A DNA stretch of 64,000 nucleotides from Sphingobacterium bambusae (GTDB lineage: Bacteria > Bacteroidota > Bacteroidia > Sphingobacteriales > Sphingobacteriaceae). Positions 26,130 through 35,965 of this stretch are shown piece by piece. The DNA lies in NCBI RefSeq assembly GCF_033955345.1, contig NZ_CP138332.1, positions 1,922,001 through 1,986,000 on the forward strand, in the 5' to 3' direction. Under the pieces are notes generated by a model. It had not been told where the DNA came from and did no database searches. It saw only the letters and a list, made by a program, of their open reading frames with translations. The position numbers and the translations under genes were made by a program. The stretch's first letter is position 1. Each line of letters begins with the position of its first letter.

Positions 26130-28492
26130 AACAAAATAGTACTTTTTTTATAATTCTTTGCATGCTGCTCTGTTTTTCCCAATCCATAGCACAGCAAACA
26201 GCCCAAACCTTTACAGCGCGCGTCCTAGCGAACGGACAAGCTGTAGCAGCGGCCACAGTACACATCGATGACCTCGCTGTACACAGCAACGACAACGGCA
26301 TATTTACCTTTCAGGCTATTGCCGGATCCACCGTTAATATAGAGATATCAGCTATCGGAACCAAACGATTAAAACAAAAGTTCACCATTCCCCAACAAAC
26401 CGGCGATCCGATAATTTTCATACTGGACAACAATGAAAACCAGATTGAGGAAGTCATGGTGCTTGGTAGAACCAAAGTGCAAGAAGTCAACAAACAAGCC
26501 TACAATGTTACCGCGCTAGATGCCACCAAATTACACAACACTACGTTGGATCTAGGCCATGCGCTAGACAGGATTTCCGGCGTACGTGTTCGGGAAAGTG
26601 GTGGTGTGGGATCTGACATGAACCTCACCTTAAATGGTTACACCGGCAAACAAATTAAGATATTTATCGACGGTATTCCCATGGAAGGCTTCGGGTCGTC
26701 CTTCCAGATCAACAATATTCCAATAAACTTGGCTGAACGTGTGGAGGTATATCGGGGCGTAGTGCCCGTGTGGCTAGGAGCGGATGCTATGGGAGGTGCA
26801 ATTAATATCATTACCGGTAGTTCCAAGAGAAACTTCGTCGATGTATCCTATTCGTACGGATCCTTTAATACACATCGCACCACGCTCAATACGGGGTATA
26901 CGACAAAGTCAGGTTTCACATTTCTGTTAAACGCTTACCAAAATTATTCTGACAACGACTACAGATTTACCATTGCGGACTACGGCCCGCGCGGAGAGGA
27001 TATGCAATTTAATCGCTTTCACGACACCTACCACAACGAAACTGTTATTTTACAGGCAGGTGTGGTCGATAAAAAATTTGCAGACCAACTTTTAGTGGGA
27101 ATCAACTTAGGCAAAAACTACAAAGAAGTGCAGACTGGTGCGAGGGTTGAGGCTGTATTTGGCTCTTGGTACCGCAAGGGAGACATCGTAATGCCTAGTT
27201 TAAAATATAGGAAACGTGATCTTTTTACGAAAGGGCTTACTGCTTCGATCAACGCAAATCTCAATCTAGGCCATGAGCAAAACATTGATACAGTGAACGT
27301 GAGATACGAGTGGTACGGCGTACCCATATATCGATCGGGCGTGGGGAGCGAAAATAGCCGTACATTATACAGGTTCAGTAACAACATTGGAGTTGCAAAT
27401 GCGATGTTCAGCTATGACATCAACGAACATCATTCCTTGGTTCTAAATAATGTTTACAGCACCTTCAACAGACGGGGTTCGGATGAACTTTACCCAGAAA
27501 ATGAGGCATATGAGCGCCCACGGAAATCGAGCAAGAATGTTACTGGCATTGATTACCGATACAATCACAATGGAAAATGGAGCGTCACTGCATTTTTCAA
27601 GAACTATTTCCAAAATCTACAATTCGCCTCTAGCTACAATCCTTCAGGAAATTGGGGTGATGTGGCCTATGTAAACAACCAGACAAACTATAACAAAATA
27701 GGCTATGGTGCAGCTGGAACCTACTTCTTATCGAGCAATCTTCAAGTTAAGGGTTCTTACGAAAACGCAAAAAGACTACCCGAAGCAGACGAAGTTTTTG
27801 GCGATGAAATAGTTCGATCAAGCAATCTTGAGCTCAAGCCAGAGACAAGTTATAACTATAACCTTGGAACGTCCTACATATTCTCTATTCAACGTGATCA
27901 TCAATTTGCAATCGATGCCGGTTTGTTTTACAGAGACTCTAAAGACTTTATACGTGAAAAATTAGCACCAAATGAGGTTAAAACAGTATTGGAAAATCGC
28001 GCTAGCGTAACAAATCTGGGAATGGATACGGAGATTCGCTATTCTTATAAACGGATCTTCACGGCTGGTGCAAACCTATCCTACCACAACCTCCGAAACA
28101 ACACAAAATATGAAGGCGAAAATTCCAATGTCAGTCCAACATACAGGGATCGCATTCCGAACAATCCCTACCTATACGGTAATGCGGACGCAACGTTATT
28201 CTTACATGATGTTGGCCGAAAAAACAACAACCTAAGCATCGGTTATAACCTACTCTATGTGGGCAAAGTATATCTGTTTTGGCCGAGCCAAGGTACAGCA
28301 TCTACCAAACGTAATATCCCAAAACAGCTCATTCATGACATTAACGTGGTATATACCCTTGCAAATGGTAAATACAATGTCGGTGTGGAATGTAAAAATC
28401 TTACCGACGCCCTAGCCTACGACAACTTCAGTTTGCCAAAACCTTCAAGAGGTGTGTTTGTCAAACTACGTTATTTTCTATCAAGTCATTAA
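26126..28492 (+). CDS. TonB-dependent receptor, XusA-like (putative siderophore receptor)
   Basis: A 788-residue outer-membrane receptor: signal peptide (SIAQQ), CarboxypepD_reg-like domain (about 27-110), TonB box region EEVMVLGRTK (about 112), plug (about 125-235, with HALDRISGVRVRE, IKIFIDGIPMEGFG, ERVEVYRGVVPVWLGADAMGGAINI), and a 22-strand-type barrel ending KLRYFLSS. At 788 residues it is much shorter than a SusC, which fits siderophore or metal receptors. It is followed after 39 bp by a DUF4374 lipoprotein, the layout of the Bacteroides Xus system in which the DUF4374 protein binds Fe-enterobactin. No PepSY reductase (XusC) follows. Iron as cargo is inferred from the partner and the operator-like site. 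Confidence 0.85.
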   Translation: MKQNSTFFIILCMLLCFSQSIAQQTAQTFTARVLANGQAVAAATVHIDDLAVHSNDNGIFTFQAIAGSTVNIEISAIGTKRLKQKFTIPQQTGDPIIFILDNNENQIEEVMVLGRTKVQEVNKQAYNVTALDATKLHNTTLDLGHALDRISGVRVRESGGVGSDMNLTLNGYTGKQIKIFIDGIPMEGFGSSFQINNIPINLAERVEVYRGVVPVWLGADAMGGAINIITGSSKRNFVDVSYSYGSFNTHRTTLNTGYTTKSGFTFLLNAYQNYSDNDYRFTIADYGPRGEDMQFNRFHDTYHNETVILQAGVVDKKFADQLLVGINLGKNYKEVQTGARVEAVFGSWYRKGDIVMPSLKYRKRDLFTKGLTASINANLNLGHEQNIDTVNVRYEWYGVPIYRSGVGSENSRTLYRFSNNIGVANAMFSYDINEHHSLVLNNVYSTFNRRGSDELYPENEAYERPRKSSKNVTGIDYRYNHNGKWSVTAFFKNYFQNLQFASSYNPSGNWGDVAYVNNQTNYNKIGYGAAGTYFLSSNLQVKGSYENAKRLPEADEVFGDEIVRSSNLELKPETSYNYNLGTSYIFSIQRDHQFAIDAGLFYRDSKDFIREKLAPNEVKTVLENRASVTNLGMDTEIRYSYKRIFTAGANLSYHNLRNNTKYEGENSNVSPTYRDRIPNNPYLYGNADATLFLHDVGRKNNNLSIGYNLLYVGKVYLFWPSQGTASTKRNIPKQLIHDINVVYTLANGKYNVGVECKNLTDALAYDNFSLPKPSRGVFVKLRYFLSSH

Positions 28493-28531
28493 TTCAACTT
28501 TACACATAAATTCTTATTAATTAGCATAGCC

Positions 28532-29773
28532 ATGATCAAAAATTTCAAAAGCTTAGCCCTATTGTCAGCAACAGCGATAACCACAATGGTTGCCTGTTCC
28601 GATAGCAACACACCTACGCCAGAACCTGAAACGCCAGGTGAAGGCACCAATGTTAAATACGTTATTGCTGCTCATCCCACCAGCGCCGAAGCCGGCACGG
28701 CAGACTATTTATTGACAGCCGATGACCTCACCAAAGGAAGCATCACAACGAGAGGAAACGGTATTGAGCAAGACGGCAGTTACCGTTACTACGTGGCTAG
28801 CAAGAACAAATTCTTCAGTATGCTATACGGACAAGGAAACCCTGGAGCGGTAACATCTTACTTTTTAAATGGATTGGGTGAACTAACAAAATATTCTAAT
28901 TTCGTCACCGAAACTGTTCAGGTATTTGCGCCCGTAAAAGATGAATTGGTGTTGATCAAAGTCCCTCGGTCGGGAAATGAAAATGCATTGTTATACCGTA
29001 TTAATGCGGACAATCCACAAATTACTTCTGAAAAGGAATTAAACATCGTTAAACTAGCTGGTAACGGTGAGCGTGCGCACTTTACTTGGGCCACACAATT
29101 TGGTGATAAAGTATTAGCGCCATACATGAGTATTAAAGGTTGTTGTGGTGACACATTCGGAACAGCTTATCCGGACAGTACATGGGTAGCCGTTTTATCT
29201 TATCCTGATCTAACGCTAGAAAAAGTAATTAAAGATAACCGGACAAGCTACTTGGGAGGCTACTTTAAAAATGGTCTACTTGTTGACGAAAACGGTGATG
29301 CCTACGGCTTCTCTGGAGCATCTGTTGCTATAGGAGGAAATGTCGTATCCAAAAACCCTTCCGCTATAGTAAAAATCAAAAAAGGAACGACCGAGTTTGA
29401 CAAAGATTACTTCTTTAACTTTGAAGCGAAAACAAATGGCTACAAAATCAACTCTGCGCGCTACATCGGAAAAGGTAAGTTCTTAGTTCAAACATACAGC
29501 GCTCCGAAGGCAATTACCGGCATAAATTTCTGCATTGTTGATGTCTACACACAAACTGTATCTTGGGTTACCGGATTACCAGAAAAGATTGCTAGCACGA
29601 CTTCAAGTAACTACGGCGCACTTTCTGAAGATGGAAATAAAGCCTTCGTGGGCTTAACGTTGGAATCTGGTGATAGTTATGTATACATATTCGATGCCAC
29701 AACACATACAGCAGTACAAGGGCTAAAAGTTGATAATGGTACAATCACAGGTATCCATAAATTAACTTACTAA
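28532..29773 (+). CDS. DUF4374 lipoprotein, XusB-like
   Basis: A 413-residue lipoprotein (TMVAC, Cys22) with a Pro/Glu/Thr linker (TPTPEPETPGEG) and then a repeated-blade fold. I recognise the DUF4374 pattern: KYVIAAHPT, YLLTADDL, NGIEQDGSYRYYVA, SMLYGQGNPGAVTSY, YSNFVTETVQ, SARYIGKGKFLVQTYS. The family includes XusB of Bacteroides thetaiotaomicron, a surface protein that binds Fe-enterobactin. A Cys-Cys pair occurs in KGCCGDTFG. It sits in an operon with the TonB-dependent receptor upstream and is closed by a strong terminator. Siderophore capture is thus the leading hypothesis; direct binding residues are not identifiable by eye. Confidence 0.8.
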   Translation: MIKNFKSLALLSATAITTMVACSDSNTPTPEPETPGEGTNVKYVIAAHPTSAEAGTADYLLTADDLTKGSITTRGNGIEQDGSYRYYVASKNKFFSMLYGQGNPGAVTSYFLNGLGELTKYSNFVTETVQVFAPVKDELVLIKVPRSGNENALLYRINADNPQITSEKELNIVKLAGNGERAHFTWATQFGDKVLAPYMSIKGCCGDTFGTAYPDSTWVAVLSYPDLTLEKVIKDNRTSYLGGYFKNGLLVDENGDAYGFSGASVAIGGNVVSKNPSAIVKIKKGTTEFDKDYFFNFEAKTNGYKINSARYIGKGKFLVQTYSAPKAITGINFCIVDVYTQTVSWVTGLPEKIASTTSSNYGALSEDGNKAFVGLTLESGDSYVYIFDATTHTAVQGLKVDNGTITGIHKLTY

Positions 29774-29785
29774 ACATTCATTATG

Positions 29786-29826
29786 CATAAGGCTCCGAAC
29801 GTTCAGTTCAGAGCCTTATGCTTTTT
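29786..29826 (+). terminator. Intrinsic terminator of the receptor-DUF4374 operon
   Basis: CATAAGGCTC (29786-29795) pairs with GAGCCTTATG (29811-29820) and GAAC with GTTC inside it, with one mismatch, followed by CTTTTTATTTTTG. It begins 12 bp after the stop codon. Confidence 0.9.
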
Positions 29827-29903
29827 ATTTTTGCCTGCGGTTGCTTTACAGCGCCCGCACAAGTCAAAACCAAAATATTTCGAAGCCTAATAAAGCCTAT
29901 TCA

Positions 29904-31682
29904 CTAGTAAACCGCCTTTGTCTTCTCCTTAAGCCACGAGGCTTCTTCAGCCGTCAGCCGTGGTGCAAGTTGCTCAAACACCCAAGCATTGTATGCATTA
30001 AGCCAATCCAAGTGTCGTTTTTCCAATAGGGACGTATCGACCAAGTCGGTAGCAATATAGCATAGTGTCAAGGTTTCAAAATGCATGAACGTCCCAAATT
30101 GATTCGACTCCAACACCTTGCTTAACACTAAATTTTCGATACGGATGCCGTAGGATCCTTCCCGATAAAGCCCCGGTTCTATGGAGGTAATCATCCCTTC
30201 TTCAACTGGTATATCGACATTGGAAGGGTTGAAGGTATGAGGCCCTTCGTGCACATTCAGGAAAAAGCCAACACCATGTCCTGTACCATGTCCATAGTTA
30301 CGGCCTGTTTCCCAAATTGGACGTCTCGTTATGGCATCAATTTGGTAGCCACGCGTGCCCTTAGGAAAAACCGCTTGTGAGCCTTCAATGGTTCCTTTAA
30401 GCACAATTGTATAATCCGCTTTTTCTTCTGCCGTAGCTTCACCAAGGGAAACCACTCGCGTAATGTCCGTCGTTCCGTCTTTATATTGCCCCCCTGAATC
30501 GACCAAAAGAAGCCCTTCTGCTCTTAGAGTTGCGTTACTCTCCTCCGTAGCCTTGTAGTGCGGCAAGGCACCATGTTCCAAATAGCCGGCAATGGTATCA
30601 AAAGAGATATCGACAAAATCCTTTCCTTCGGCACGGAACTCTTGCAGCTTTTCCGCAATGGAAATCTCCGTTAGATTTCCATGTGAAACATGCTCTTCCA
30701 GCCATTTGAAAAAACGTGTCATCGCGACCCCGTCTTTCAACATGGCCTCCCGCGTGTGGGCAATTTCCACCTCATTTTTCACCGCCTTGAGGTGCGTGGA
30801 CGGATTGATATCTTCCACAATCTTAACTCCGTTCGGCACACTATCGTACATGGCAAAGCAAGTACGCTTTGGGTCTAGGAGGATACGCTGCGCATCTAGT
30901 GATCTTACCGCTGCGAATACGTCTTCATAGGGCTTCAGTATGATTCCAGCCTCGGCCAACCGCCCTTGCTCATCTTGATGGAGCTTCGCCGTATCAATAA
31001 AGAGCGTATTTCGTGTTTCTTCGATTAAGAAAAAGCCCAATACCACCGGGTTACATTTTACATCCGTTCCGCGAATGTTTAGCAGCCAAGCGAGGTCATC
31101 TAACGATGAAATCACATGCGCCGTCGCACGCTTATCCCGGAGTTTTCCCTTCACCCGTTCGATTTTGCTTACCGTGGATTCGCCCGTGGTCCGCTCGTCC
31201 AACAGATAAGCTGGTCCGTTGGGCAAGGCAGGTCGGTCTAACCAAACAGCCTCCAACAGGTCTACATGTCCATCGACAACAATATCCACGGCGCCCATTG
31301 CTTCTTCCACGGCTCTCGCCACGGCCAGAGATGCAGATTGTCCATCGAAGGCAACTTTGCTACCTGCTGGCAACACCTCCGCCAACCAAAACGCATACTC
31401 AGCGGCTCCCTGCACCTTCAGCTTTACCAATTCAAAGCCCGTGCCATCCAACTGATCGTTGGCCTGTACAAAGTAACGCGAGTCCGTCCACAGGCCTGCA
31501 AAGTCCTGCGTGATAGCCAAAGTACCCGCCGATCCGGTAAAACCGGAAGCCCATGCGATACCCTTGTAGCGCTCGGGTAAGTATTCACTGATGTGTGGAT
31601 CCGAAGAAGGAATAATATAGGCGGCAATACCACGAGCATTCATTTCTGTCCGAATTGCCGTTAAGCGTTCTTTATGTGCCAT
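29904..31682 (-). CDS. Xaa-Pro aminopeptidase (M24B, aminopeptidase P)
   Basis: A 592-residue cytosolic metallopeptidase removing N-terminal residues before proline. The order is two creatinase-like N-terminal domains (SSDPHISEYLPERYKGIAWASGFTGSAGT, LWTDSRYFVQA), then the pita-bread domain with the five metal ligands: two Asp in DSGGQYKDGTTDITR (about residue 395), His in YGHGTGHGVGFFLNVHEGP (about 465), Glu in ITSIEPG and Glu in GIRIENL. The length matches the long eukaryote-like form typical of Bacteroidota. It is a single gene, convergent with the DUF4374 operon; no signal peptide. Confidence 0.95.
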   Translation of the reverse strand: MAHKERLTAIRTEMNARGIAAYIIPSSDPHISEYLPERYKGIAWASGFTGSAGTLAITQDFAGLWTDSRYFVQANDQLDGTGFELVKLKVQGAAEYAFWLAEVLPAGSKVAFDGQSASLAVARAVEEAMGAVDIVVDGHVDLLEAVWLDRPALPNGPAYLLDERTTGESTVSKIERVKGKLRDKRATAHVISSLDDLAWLLNIRGTDVKCNPVVLGFFLIEETRNTLFIDTAKLHQDEQGRLAEAGIILKPYEDVFAAVRSLDAQRILLDPKRTCFAMYDSVPNGVKIVEDINPSTHLKAVKNEVEIAHTREAMLKDGVAMTRFFKWLEEHVSHGNLTEISIAEKLQEFRAEGKDFVDISFDTIAGYLEHGALPHYKATEESNATLRAEGLLLVDSGGQYKDGTTDITRVVSLGEATAEEKADYTIVLKGTIEGSQAVFPKGTRGYQIDAITRRPIWETGRNYGHGTGHGVGFFLNVHEGPHTFNPSNVDIPVEEGMITSIEPGLYREGSYGIRIENLVLSKVLESNQFGTFMHFETLTLCYIATDLVDTSLLEKRHLDWLNAYNAWVFEQLAPRLTAEEASWLKEKTKAVY

Positions 31683-31808
31683 GTCATTTTATACTAGTGC
31701 CTGCAAGTTAAAAAATATGTGATACACTTGGTAGTAGCCGCAAACATCGCTTCGTAATAATGACATAAAAAAGAAGCTTGACATGGCTACACTGCAAAAA
31801 GCAGGCTG

Positions 31809-31836
31809 CTTGACAAACCAAAATTCGATATGTTTG
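31809..31836 (+). promoter_or_regulatory. Likely promoter of the DD-peptidase gene
   Basis: TATGTTTG (31829-31836) is a perfect TAnnTTTG box; CTTG (31809-31812) lies 16 nt upstream, a short spacer. The start would be about 31843, leaving only a 5- to 11-nt leader. Confidence 0.5.
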
Positions 31837-31847
31837 TCTAAAAGAAT

Positions 31848-33278
31848 ATGCGTATGATCAAAAATATACTTCCCACCTTACTACTGTGTATCGGTTTATG
31901 CTGCAATACCGGACTGCGAGGGCAAGCTACAAAAGAAAAAATAAGTGCGGCTTATCAAACATTTGCAAACAGCGGAAAGCTTACAAATGGCGTCGCTTCC
32001 TTCACAGTGTTGGATGGCAAAACGGGCGAAACTGTTTTCTCCAACAATCCTGTCATGGGTTTGCCCACGGCATCCACGCTAAAAGTCATCACCTCTATCA
32101 CAGCACTAGACATCCTAGGACCGGCATACACCTATAAAACACAATTACGTTACACTGGCGATATCGATAGCTTAGGCGTGCTCCACGGCGACATCATTGT
32201 CCGCGGCAGTGGCGACCCAACTCTGGGAAGTGATCGTTATGCGCAGGCCAATAGCGAAACGTTGCTCAACAAATGGATCTACACCATCAAAAACGCCGGC
32301 ATTAAGCAAATCCATGGACGTATTATCGGAGACGATCTACACTTTAATGGAAATGATGTACCGGGAGGATGGAATTGGACGGATATCGGAAATTACTATG
32401 GTGCCGGCATATCCGGCCTGAATTGGCGAGAGAACAAACTAAGCCTACAGTTTTCACCGGCAGGGGTGGGTCAGCCAGCAAGCCTTCGAAATAACAATAT
32501 CGGGATGCCACAACTACAGTTTATCAATGAAGTCACCACGGGGGGGAATGGCTCGGGCGACAATGTTTATGCTTATTCCGCCCCATACAGCGACATTATC
32601 TATCTACGCGGAACCTATGGTAGAGACTTGAAGAAAGTAATCGAAATATCTATGCCCGACCCGGCACTTTACCTTGCGGAGGAACTCCGCCTTTCCCTAA
32701 ACAACCAAGGCGTAATGGTTGATAGCGTTGCGACGAGCAGTAAGCGTCTTTTAAACCAAGGCGAGCGCCTATCGGCGGATAGCAAAACGTTAGACGAGCA
32801 TACTTCTCCGTCCTTGAAAGATATTATTCACTGGTTTAATCAAAAAAGCATCAACCTCTATGGCGAAGCATTGCTGAAGAGCTTTGGTTTGTTGAGCGGC
32901 AACAAAGCCGAAACAGAACAGGCCGCTAAATTGCTTGCTAAATATTGGGAGCAGAAGCTAAAAATCCCAATCGGTGAGCTGAACATCAAAGATGGCTCTG
33001 GCCTATCCCCACAAAACAGGGTTACGAGCATGGCGATGGCTAAGATCATGCATTACGCCAAGAGTCGCCCTTGGTTTAGCGAATTTCAGAAAAGCCTGCC
33101 GACAATCAACAACATGAGCATGAAAAGCGGCACTATAGGTGGTGTGCTAGGCTACACGGGCTACCAAAGCAGTGCCTCGGGAAATAGTTTTACCTTCTCC
33201 CTGCTATTGAATAACTATAGTGGCAGCACCGCATCCATGAGGCAAGATATGTTTAAGCTATTGGATAATTTGAAATAA
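31848..33278 (+). CDS. dacB: D-alanyl-D-alanine carboxypeptidase/endopeptidase (PBP4, peptidase S13)
   Basis: A 476-residue periplasmic penicillin-binding protein that trims peptidoglycan stem peptides or opens cross-links. A signal peptide is followed by the three active-site motifs of the SxxK superfamily: Ser76-Thr-Leu-Lys79 in TASTLKV, SxN in KSINLYGE (about residue 334) and KSG in MKSGTIGG (about 426). The large insertion between SxxK and SxN, typical of S13, is present (GRIIGDDLHFNG, NYYGAGISGLNW). The start may be the ATG at 31848 or at 31854; both give the same signal peptide. Divergent from aminopeptidase P. Confidence 0.93.
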   Translation: MRMIKNILPTLLLCIGLCCNTGLRGQATKEKISAAYQTFANSGKLTNGVASFTVLDGKTGETVFSNNPVMGLPTASTLKVITSITALDILGPAYTYKTQLRYTGDIDSLGVLHGDIIVRGSGDPTLGSDRYAQANSETLLNKWIYTIKNAGIKQIHGRIIGDDLHFNGNDVPGGWNWTDIGNYYGAGISGLNWRENKLSLQFSPAGVGQPASLRNNNIGMPQLQFINEVTTGGNGSGDNVYAYSAPYSDIIYLRGTYGRDLKKVIEISMPDPALYLAEELRLSLNNQGVMVDSVATSSKRLLNQGERLSADSKTLDEHTSPSLKDIIHWFNQKSINLYGEALLKSFGLLSGNKAETEQAAKLLAKYWEQKLKIPIGELNIKDGSGLSPQNRVTSMAMAKIMHYAKSRPWFSEFQKSLPTINNMSMKSGTIGGVLGYTGYQSSASGNSFTFSLLLNNYSGSTASMRQDMFKLLDNLK

Positions 33279-33287
33279 GCCCAAAAA

Positions 33288-33319
33288 TTAGTTAATCCCA
33301 TGCCTATGTTTTAGCTTTG
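33288..33319 (+). promoter_or_regulatory. Likely promoter of the malic enzyme gene
   Basis: TTAG (33288-33291), a 20-nt spacer and TAGCTTTG (33312-33319). The -7 box is perfect, the -33 box has one mismatch. It predicts a leader of about 135 nt. Confidence 0.5.
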
Positions 33320-33462
33320 TAGCCTGACATATAATTTTATTGTTAGTAAGGTTATAAGATGAAGTAAGGCTAACACTTCTCCTGATCTGTAAAAGTATCA
33401 TCCTCAGGTAAAGTAGGCCTATTCAACTTTTAAGTTTTACTTTTAATTTTTTACTTAGAAAA

Positions 33463-35739
33463 ATGAGTAGCAACAGAAAAAAAGACGCGTTGGATTACCA
33501 TGCAATGGGAAGGCCCGGAAAAATTGCTGTCGTACCAACGAAACCACACAATTCGCAGAGAGATCTATCCTTGGCCTATTCACCGGGCGTTGCCGAGCCT
33601 TGTTTGGCTATCGCGGAGAATCCCGAGGATGCCTATAAATACACGTCCAAAGGAAATTTGGTAGCGGTTATCAGCAACGGTACTGCTGTATTAGGCTTGG
33701 GCGATATCGGTGCGCAAGCGGGTAAACCGGTGATGGAAGGTAAGGGTCTTTTATTCAAAATTTTCGCCGACATTGATGTATTCGACATCGAGTTGGACAC
33801 CAAAAATGTCGATGAATTTGTCAATATCGTAAAAGCGCTGGAACCTACTTTCGGAGGTGTCAACCTGGAAGATATCAAGGCGCCCGAGTGTTTCGAAATC
33901 GAACGTCGTTTGAAAGAGGAAATGAATATTCCGGTTATGCACGACGACCAACACGGGACAGCTATTATCTCCGGAGCAGCCCTTATCAATGCCTGCGAGC
34001 TTATAGGTAAAGATATTAGCGACATCAAGATTGTGGTCAACGGAGCTGGTGCCGCGGCAATTTCCTGCACGGGCATGTATATCTCGGTTGGTGCGAAAAA
34101 AGAAAATATCATCATGCTTGATAGCAAAGGTGTGATCCGTAGTGACCGCGAGAACCTGGATAAAAGCAAAGCAGAATTTGCGACGGATCGTGATATCTAC
34201 ACGCTAGCCGATGCTGTTGCCGGTTCTGATGTATTTATCGGTCTTTCTGCAGCAGATGTGCTTACCCCAGCGATGCTCTTAACGATGAACCCGCGTCCTA
34301 TCGTGTTAGCAATGGCCAACCCGAATCCGGAGATAGCCTATGATCTAGCTTTGGAAACTCGCGACGATGTTATCATGGGTACCGGTCGCTCCGACTATCC
34401 AAATCAGGTGAACAACGTTCTAGGCTTTCCGTACATCTTCCGTGGTGCCTTAGATGTACGCGCTACAGGAATCAACGAAGACATGAAAATTGCTGCTGTC
34501 AAAGCATTGGCCGCGCTAGCAAAACAACCGGTGCCCGAAGAGGTAAATCAGGCTTACGAAACCAGCAACCTCAAGTTCGGCCCTGATTACATCATTCCAA
34601 AGCCAACCGACCCACGTTTGATCACCGAAGTGTCTGTTGCGGTAGCAAAGGCAGCTATTGATTCGGGTGTAGCTAGAAAAGAAATCACCGATTGGGATAA
34701 ATATAGAGACGAGTTGCGCAAGCGTTTAGGCAAAGACGATGGCATTATGCGTAACCTGACGACCAAAGCAAAGCAAAACCCGAAAAGAGTCGTATTCGCC
34801 GAGGCGGACAGCTACAAGACCCTTCGTGCAGCACAGATCGTAAAGGAAGAGAAAATAGCTTTCCCTATTCTTTTAGGTAACCGTGAGAAAATCGAAAGCC
34901 TCATTAGCGAGTATGATTTCGATCTTCGTGAGGTAGAGATTTTGGATCCGAAAGAGGAAATTGACTCGGAACGTTTCAAAAAATTTACCCAACATCTTTA
35001 CAAAAGAAGACAGCGCCGCGGCATCTCGGAAAGTGACGCCAGTAAGTTGATGACTAACAGAAACTACTTCGCTGCATCCATGGTGCAATTTGGCGAAGCA
35101 GACACCCTTATCTCGGGCTTGACACGGAATTATGGTGCGACGATAAAACCTGCACTGCAGGTCATCGGTGCTAAACCGGGCAGCCGTGTAGCAGGTATGT
35201 ATATGATGCTTACAGCAAAAGGACCTATTTTCTTTGGCGACACCACCGTTAATGAGGATCCCAATGCAGAAGAATTGGCGGAGATCACCTTGTTACTCGA
35301 AAATGCGATCAAACGCTTCAATATCAAGCCGCGCATCGCATTGTTGTCCTACTCCAACTTCGGCTCGAACGACGGCCGTATAGCTACTAAAGTTCGCGAA
35401 ACAGCGAAAATCCTTCGGGAGAAGCATCCTGAAGTGATCGTCGACGGCGATATCCAAGCCAATTTTGCATTGAATAGTGAGCTATTGAAAGCCAATTTCC
35501 CGTTCAGCACATTAAATGGCGAAGCGGCGAATACGTTGGTATTCCCCAATTTGGAATCCGGTAATATCGCCTATAAGCTTTTGCAAGAAGTAGGCAATGC
35601 CGAAGCAGTTGGCCCCATCCTTTTAGGGATGAACAAACCCGTGCACGTTTTACAACTCGATAGCTCCGTTCGTGAAATCGTTAACATGGTAACCATTGCC
35701 GTAGTAGACGTACAGGAACATGAGAAGAGTGTTAACTAG
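33463..35739 (+). CDS. maeB: NADP-dependent malic enzyme with C-terminal phosphotransacetylase domain
   Basis: A 758-residue MaeB-type enzyme converting malate to pyruvate and CO2 with NADPH formation. Residues 1-430 are the malic enzyme part: YSPGVAEPCLAI, LGLGDIGAQAGKPVMEGKG, HDDQHGTAI, the NAD(P) fold VVNGAGAAA and AMANPNPEI. Residues from about 430 to the end form a phosphotransacetylase-like regulatory domain (VVFAEADSYKTLRAAQ, GDTTVNEDPNAEELAEI, VDGDIQANFALN). It lies upstream of ruvA and sprA, an order I recall from other Bacteroidota. A strong terminator follows. Confidence 0.96.
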   Translation: MSSNRKKDALDYHAMGRPGKIAVVPTKPHNSQRDLSLAYSPGVAEPCLAIAENPEDAYKYTSKGNLVAVISNGTAVLGLGDIGAQAGKPVMEGKGLLFKIFADIDVFDIELDTKNVDEFVNIVKALEPTFGGVNLEDIKAPECFEIERRLKEEMNIPVMHDDQHGTAIISGAALINACELIGKDISDIKIVVNGAGAAAISCTGMYISVGAKKENIIMLDSKGVIRSDRENLDKSKAEFATDRDIYTLADAVAGSDVFIGLSAADVLTPAMLLTMNPRPIVLAMANPNPEIAYDLALETRDDVIMGTGRSDYPNQVNNVLGFPYIFRGALDVRATGINEDMKIAAVKALAALAKQPVPEEVNQAYETSNLKFGPDYIIPKPTDPRLITEVSVAVAKAAIDSGVARKEITDWDKYRDELRKRLGKDDGIMRNLTTKAKQNPKRVVFAEADSYKTLRAAQIVKEEKIAFPILLGNREKIESLISEYDFDLREVEILDPKEEIDSERFKKFTQHLYKRRQRRGISESDASKLMTNRNYFAASMVQFGEADTLISGLTRNYGATIKPALQVIGAKPGSRVAGMYMMLTAKGPIFFGDTTVNEDPNAEELAEITLLLENAIKRFNIKPRIALLSYSNFGSNDGRIATKVRETAKILREKHPEVIVDGDIQANFALNSELLKANFPFSTLNGEAANTLVFPNLESGNIAYKLLQEVGNAEAVGPILLGMNKPVHVLQLDSSVREIVNMVTIAVVDVQEHEKSVN

Positions 35740-35812
35740 TCGTTTTAAAAAGCATACAGTACGACCTTTGTAAGGCAAGGCATTCGCCATTCGCTACGAA
35801 GGATAAAATATG

Positions 35813-35852
35813 ACCAAGCAATCTCGTATCAACAACATACGGATTGCTTGGT
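35813..35852 (+). terminator. Intrinsic terminator after maeB
   Basis: ACCAAGCAATC (35813-35823) pairs with GATTGCTTGGT (35842-35852), and CGTAT with ATACG inside it, giving a 16-bp stem with one bulge. The following bases TATCCCTTTCTT are only moderately U-rich. Confidence 0.75.
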
Positions 35853-35918
35853 TATCCCTTTCTTGCAACAACACATGTTAAAGCGCTTTGATGCTTTTTG
35901 GGTTAACGACTTTTATGC

Positions 35919-35932
35919 ACAGGGCGCCCTGT
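35919..35932 (+). terminator. Palindrome with U-tract before ruvA (possible attenuator)
   Basis: ACAGGGCGCCCTGT is a perfect 14-bp palindrome followed by TTTATTTTTTAC. As RNA it could form a 5-bp stem with a GCGC tetraloop and a U-run, 33 bp before the ruvA ATG. AAAGCGCTTT at 35879-35888 is a second palindrome just upstream. Confidence 0.4.
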
Positions 35933-35965
35933 TTTATTTTTTACTTTTTAATTTTTACTTGTCTG

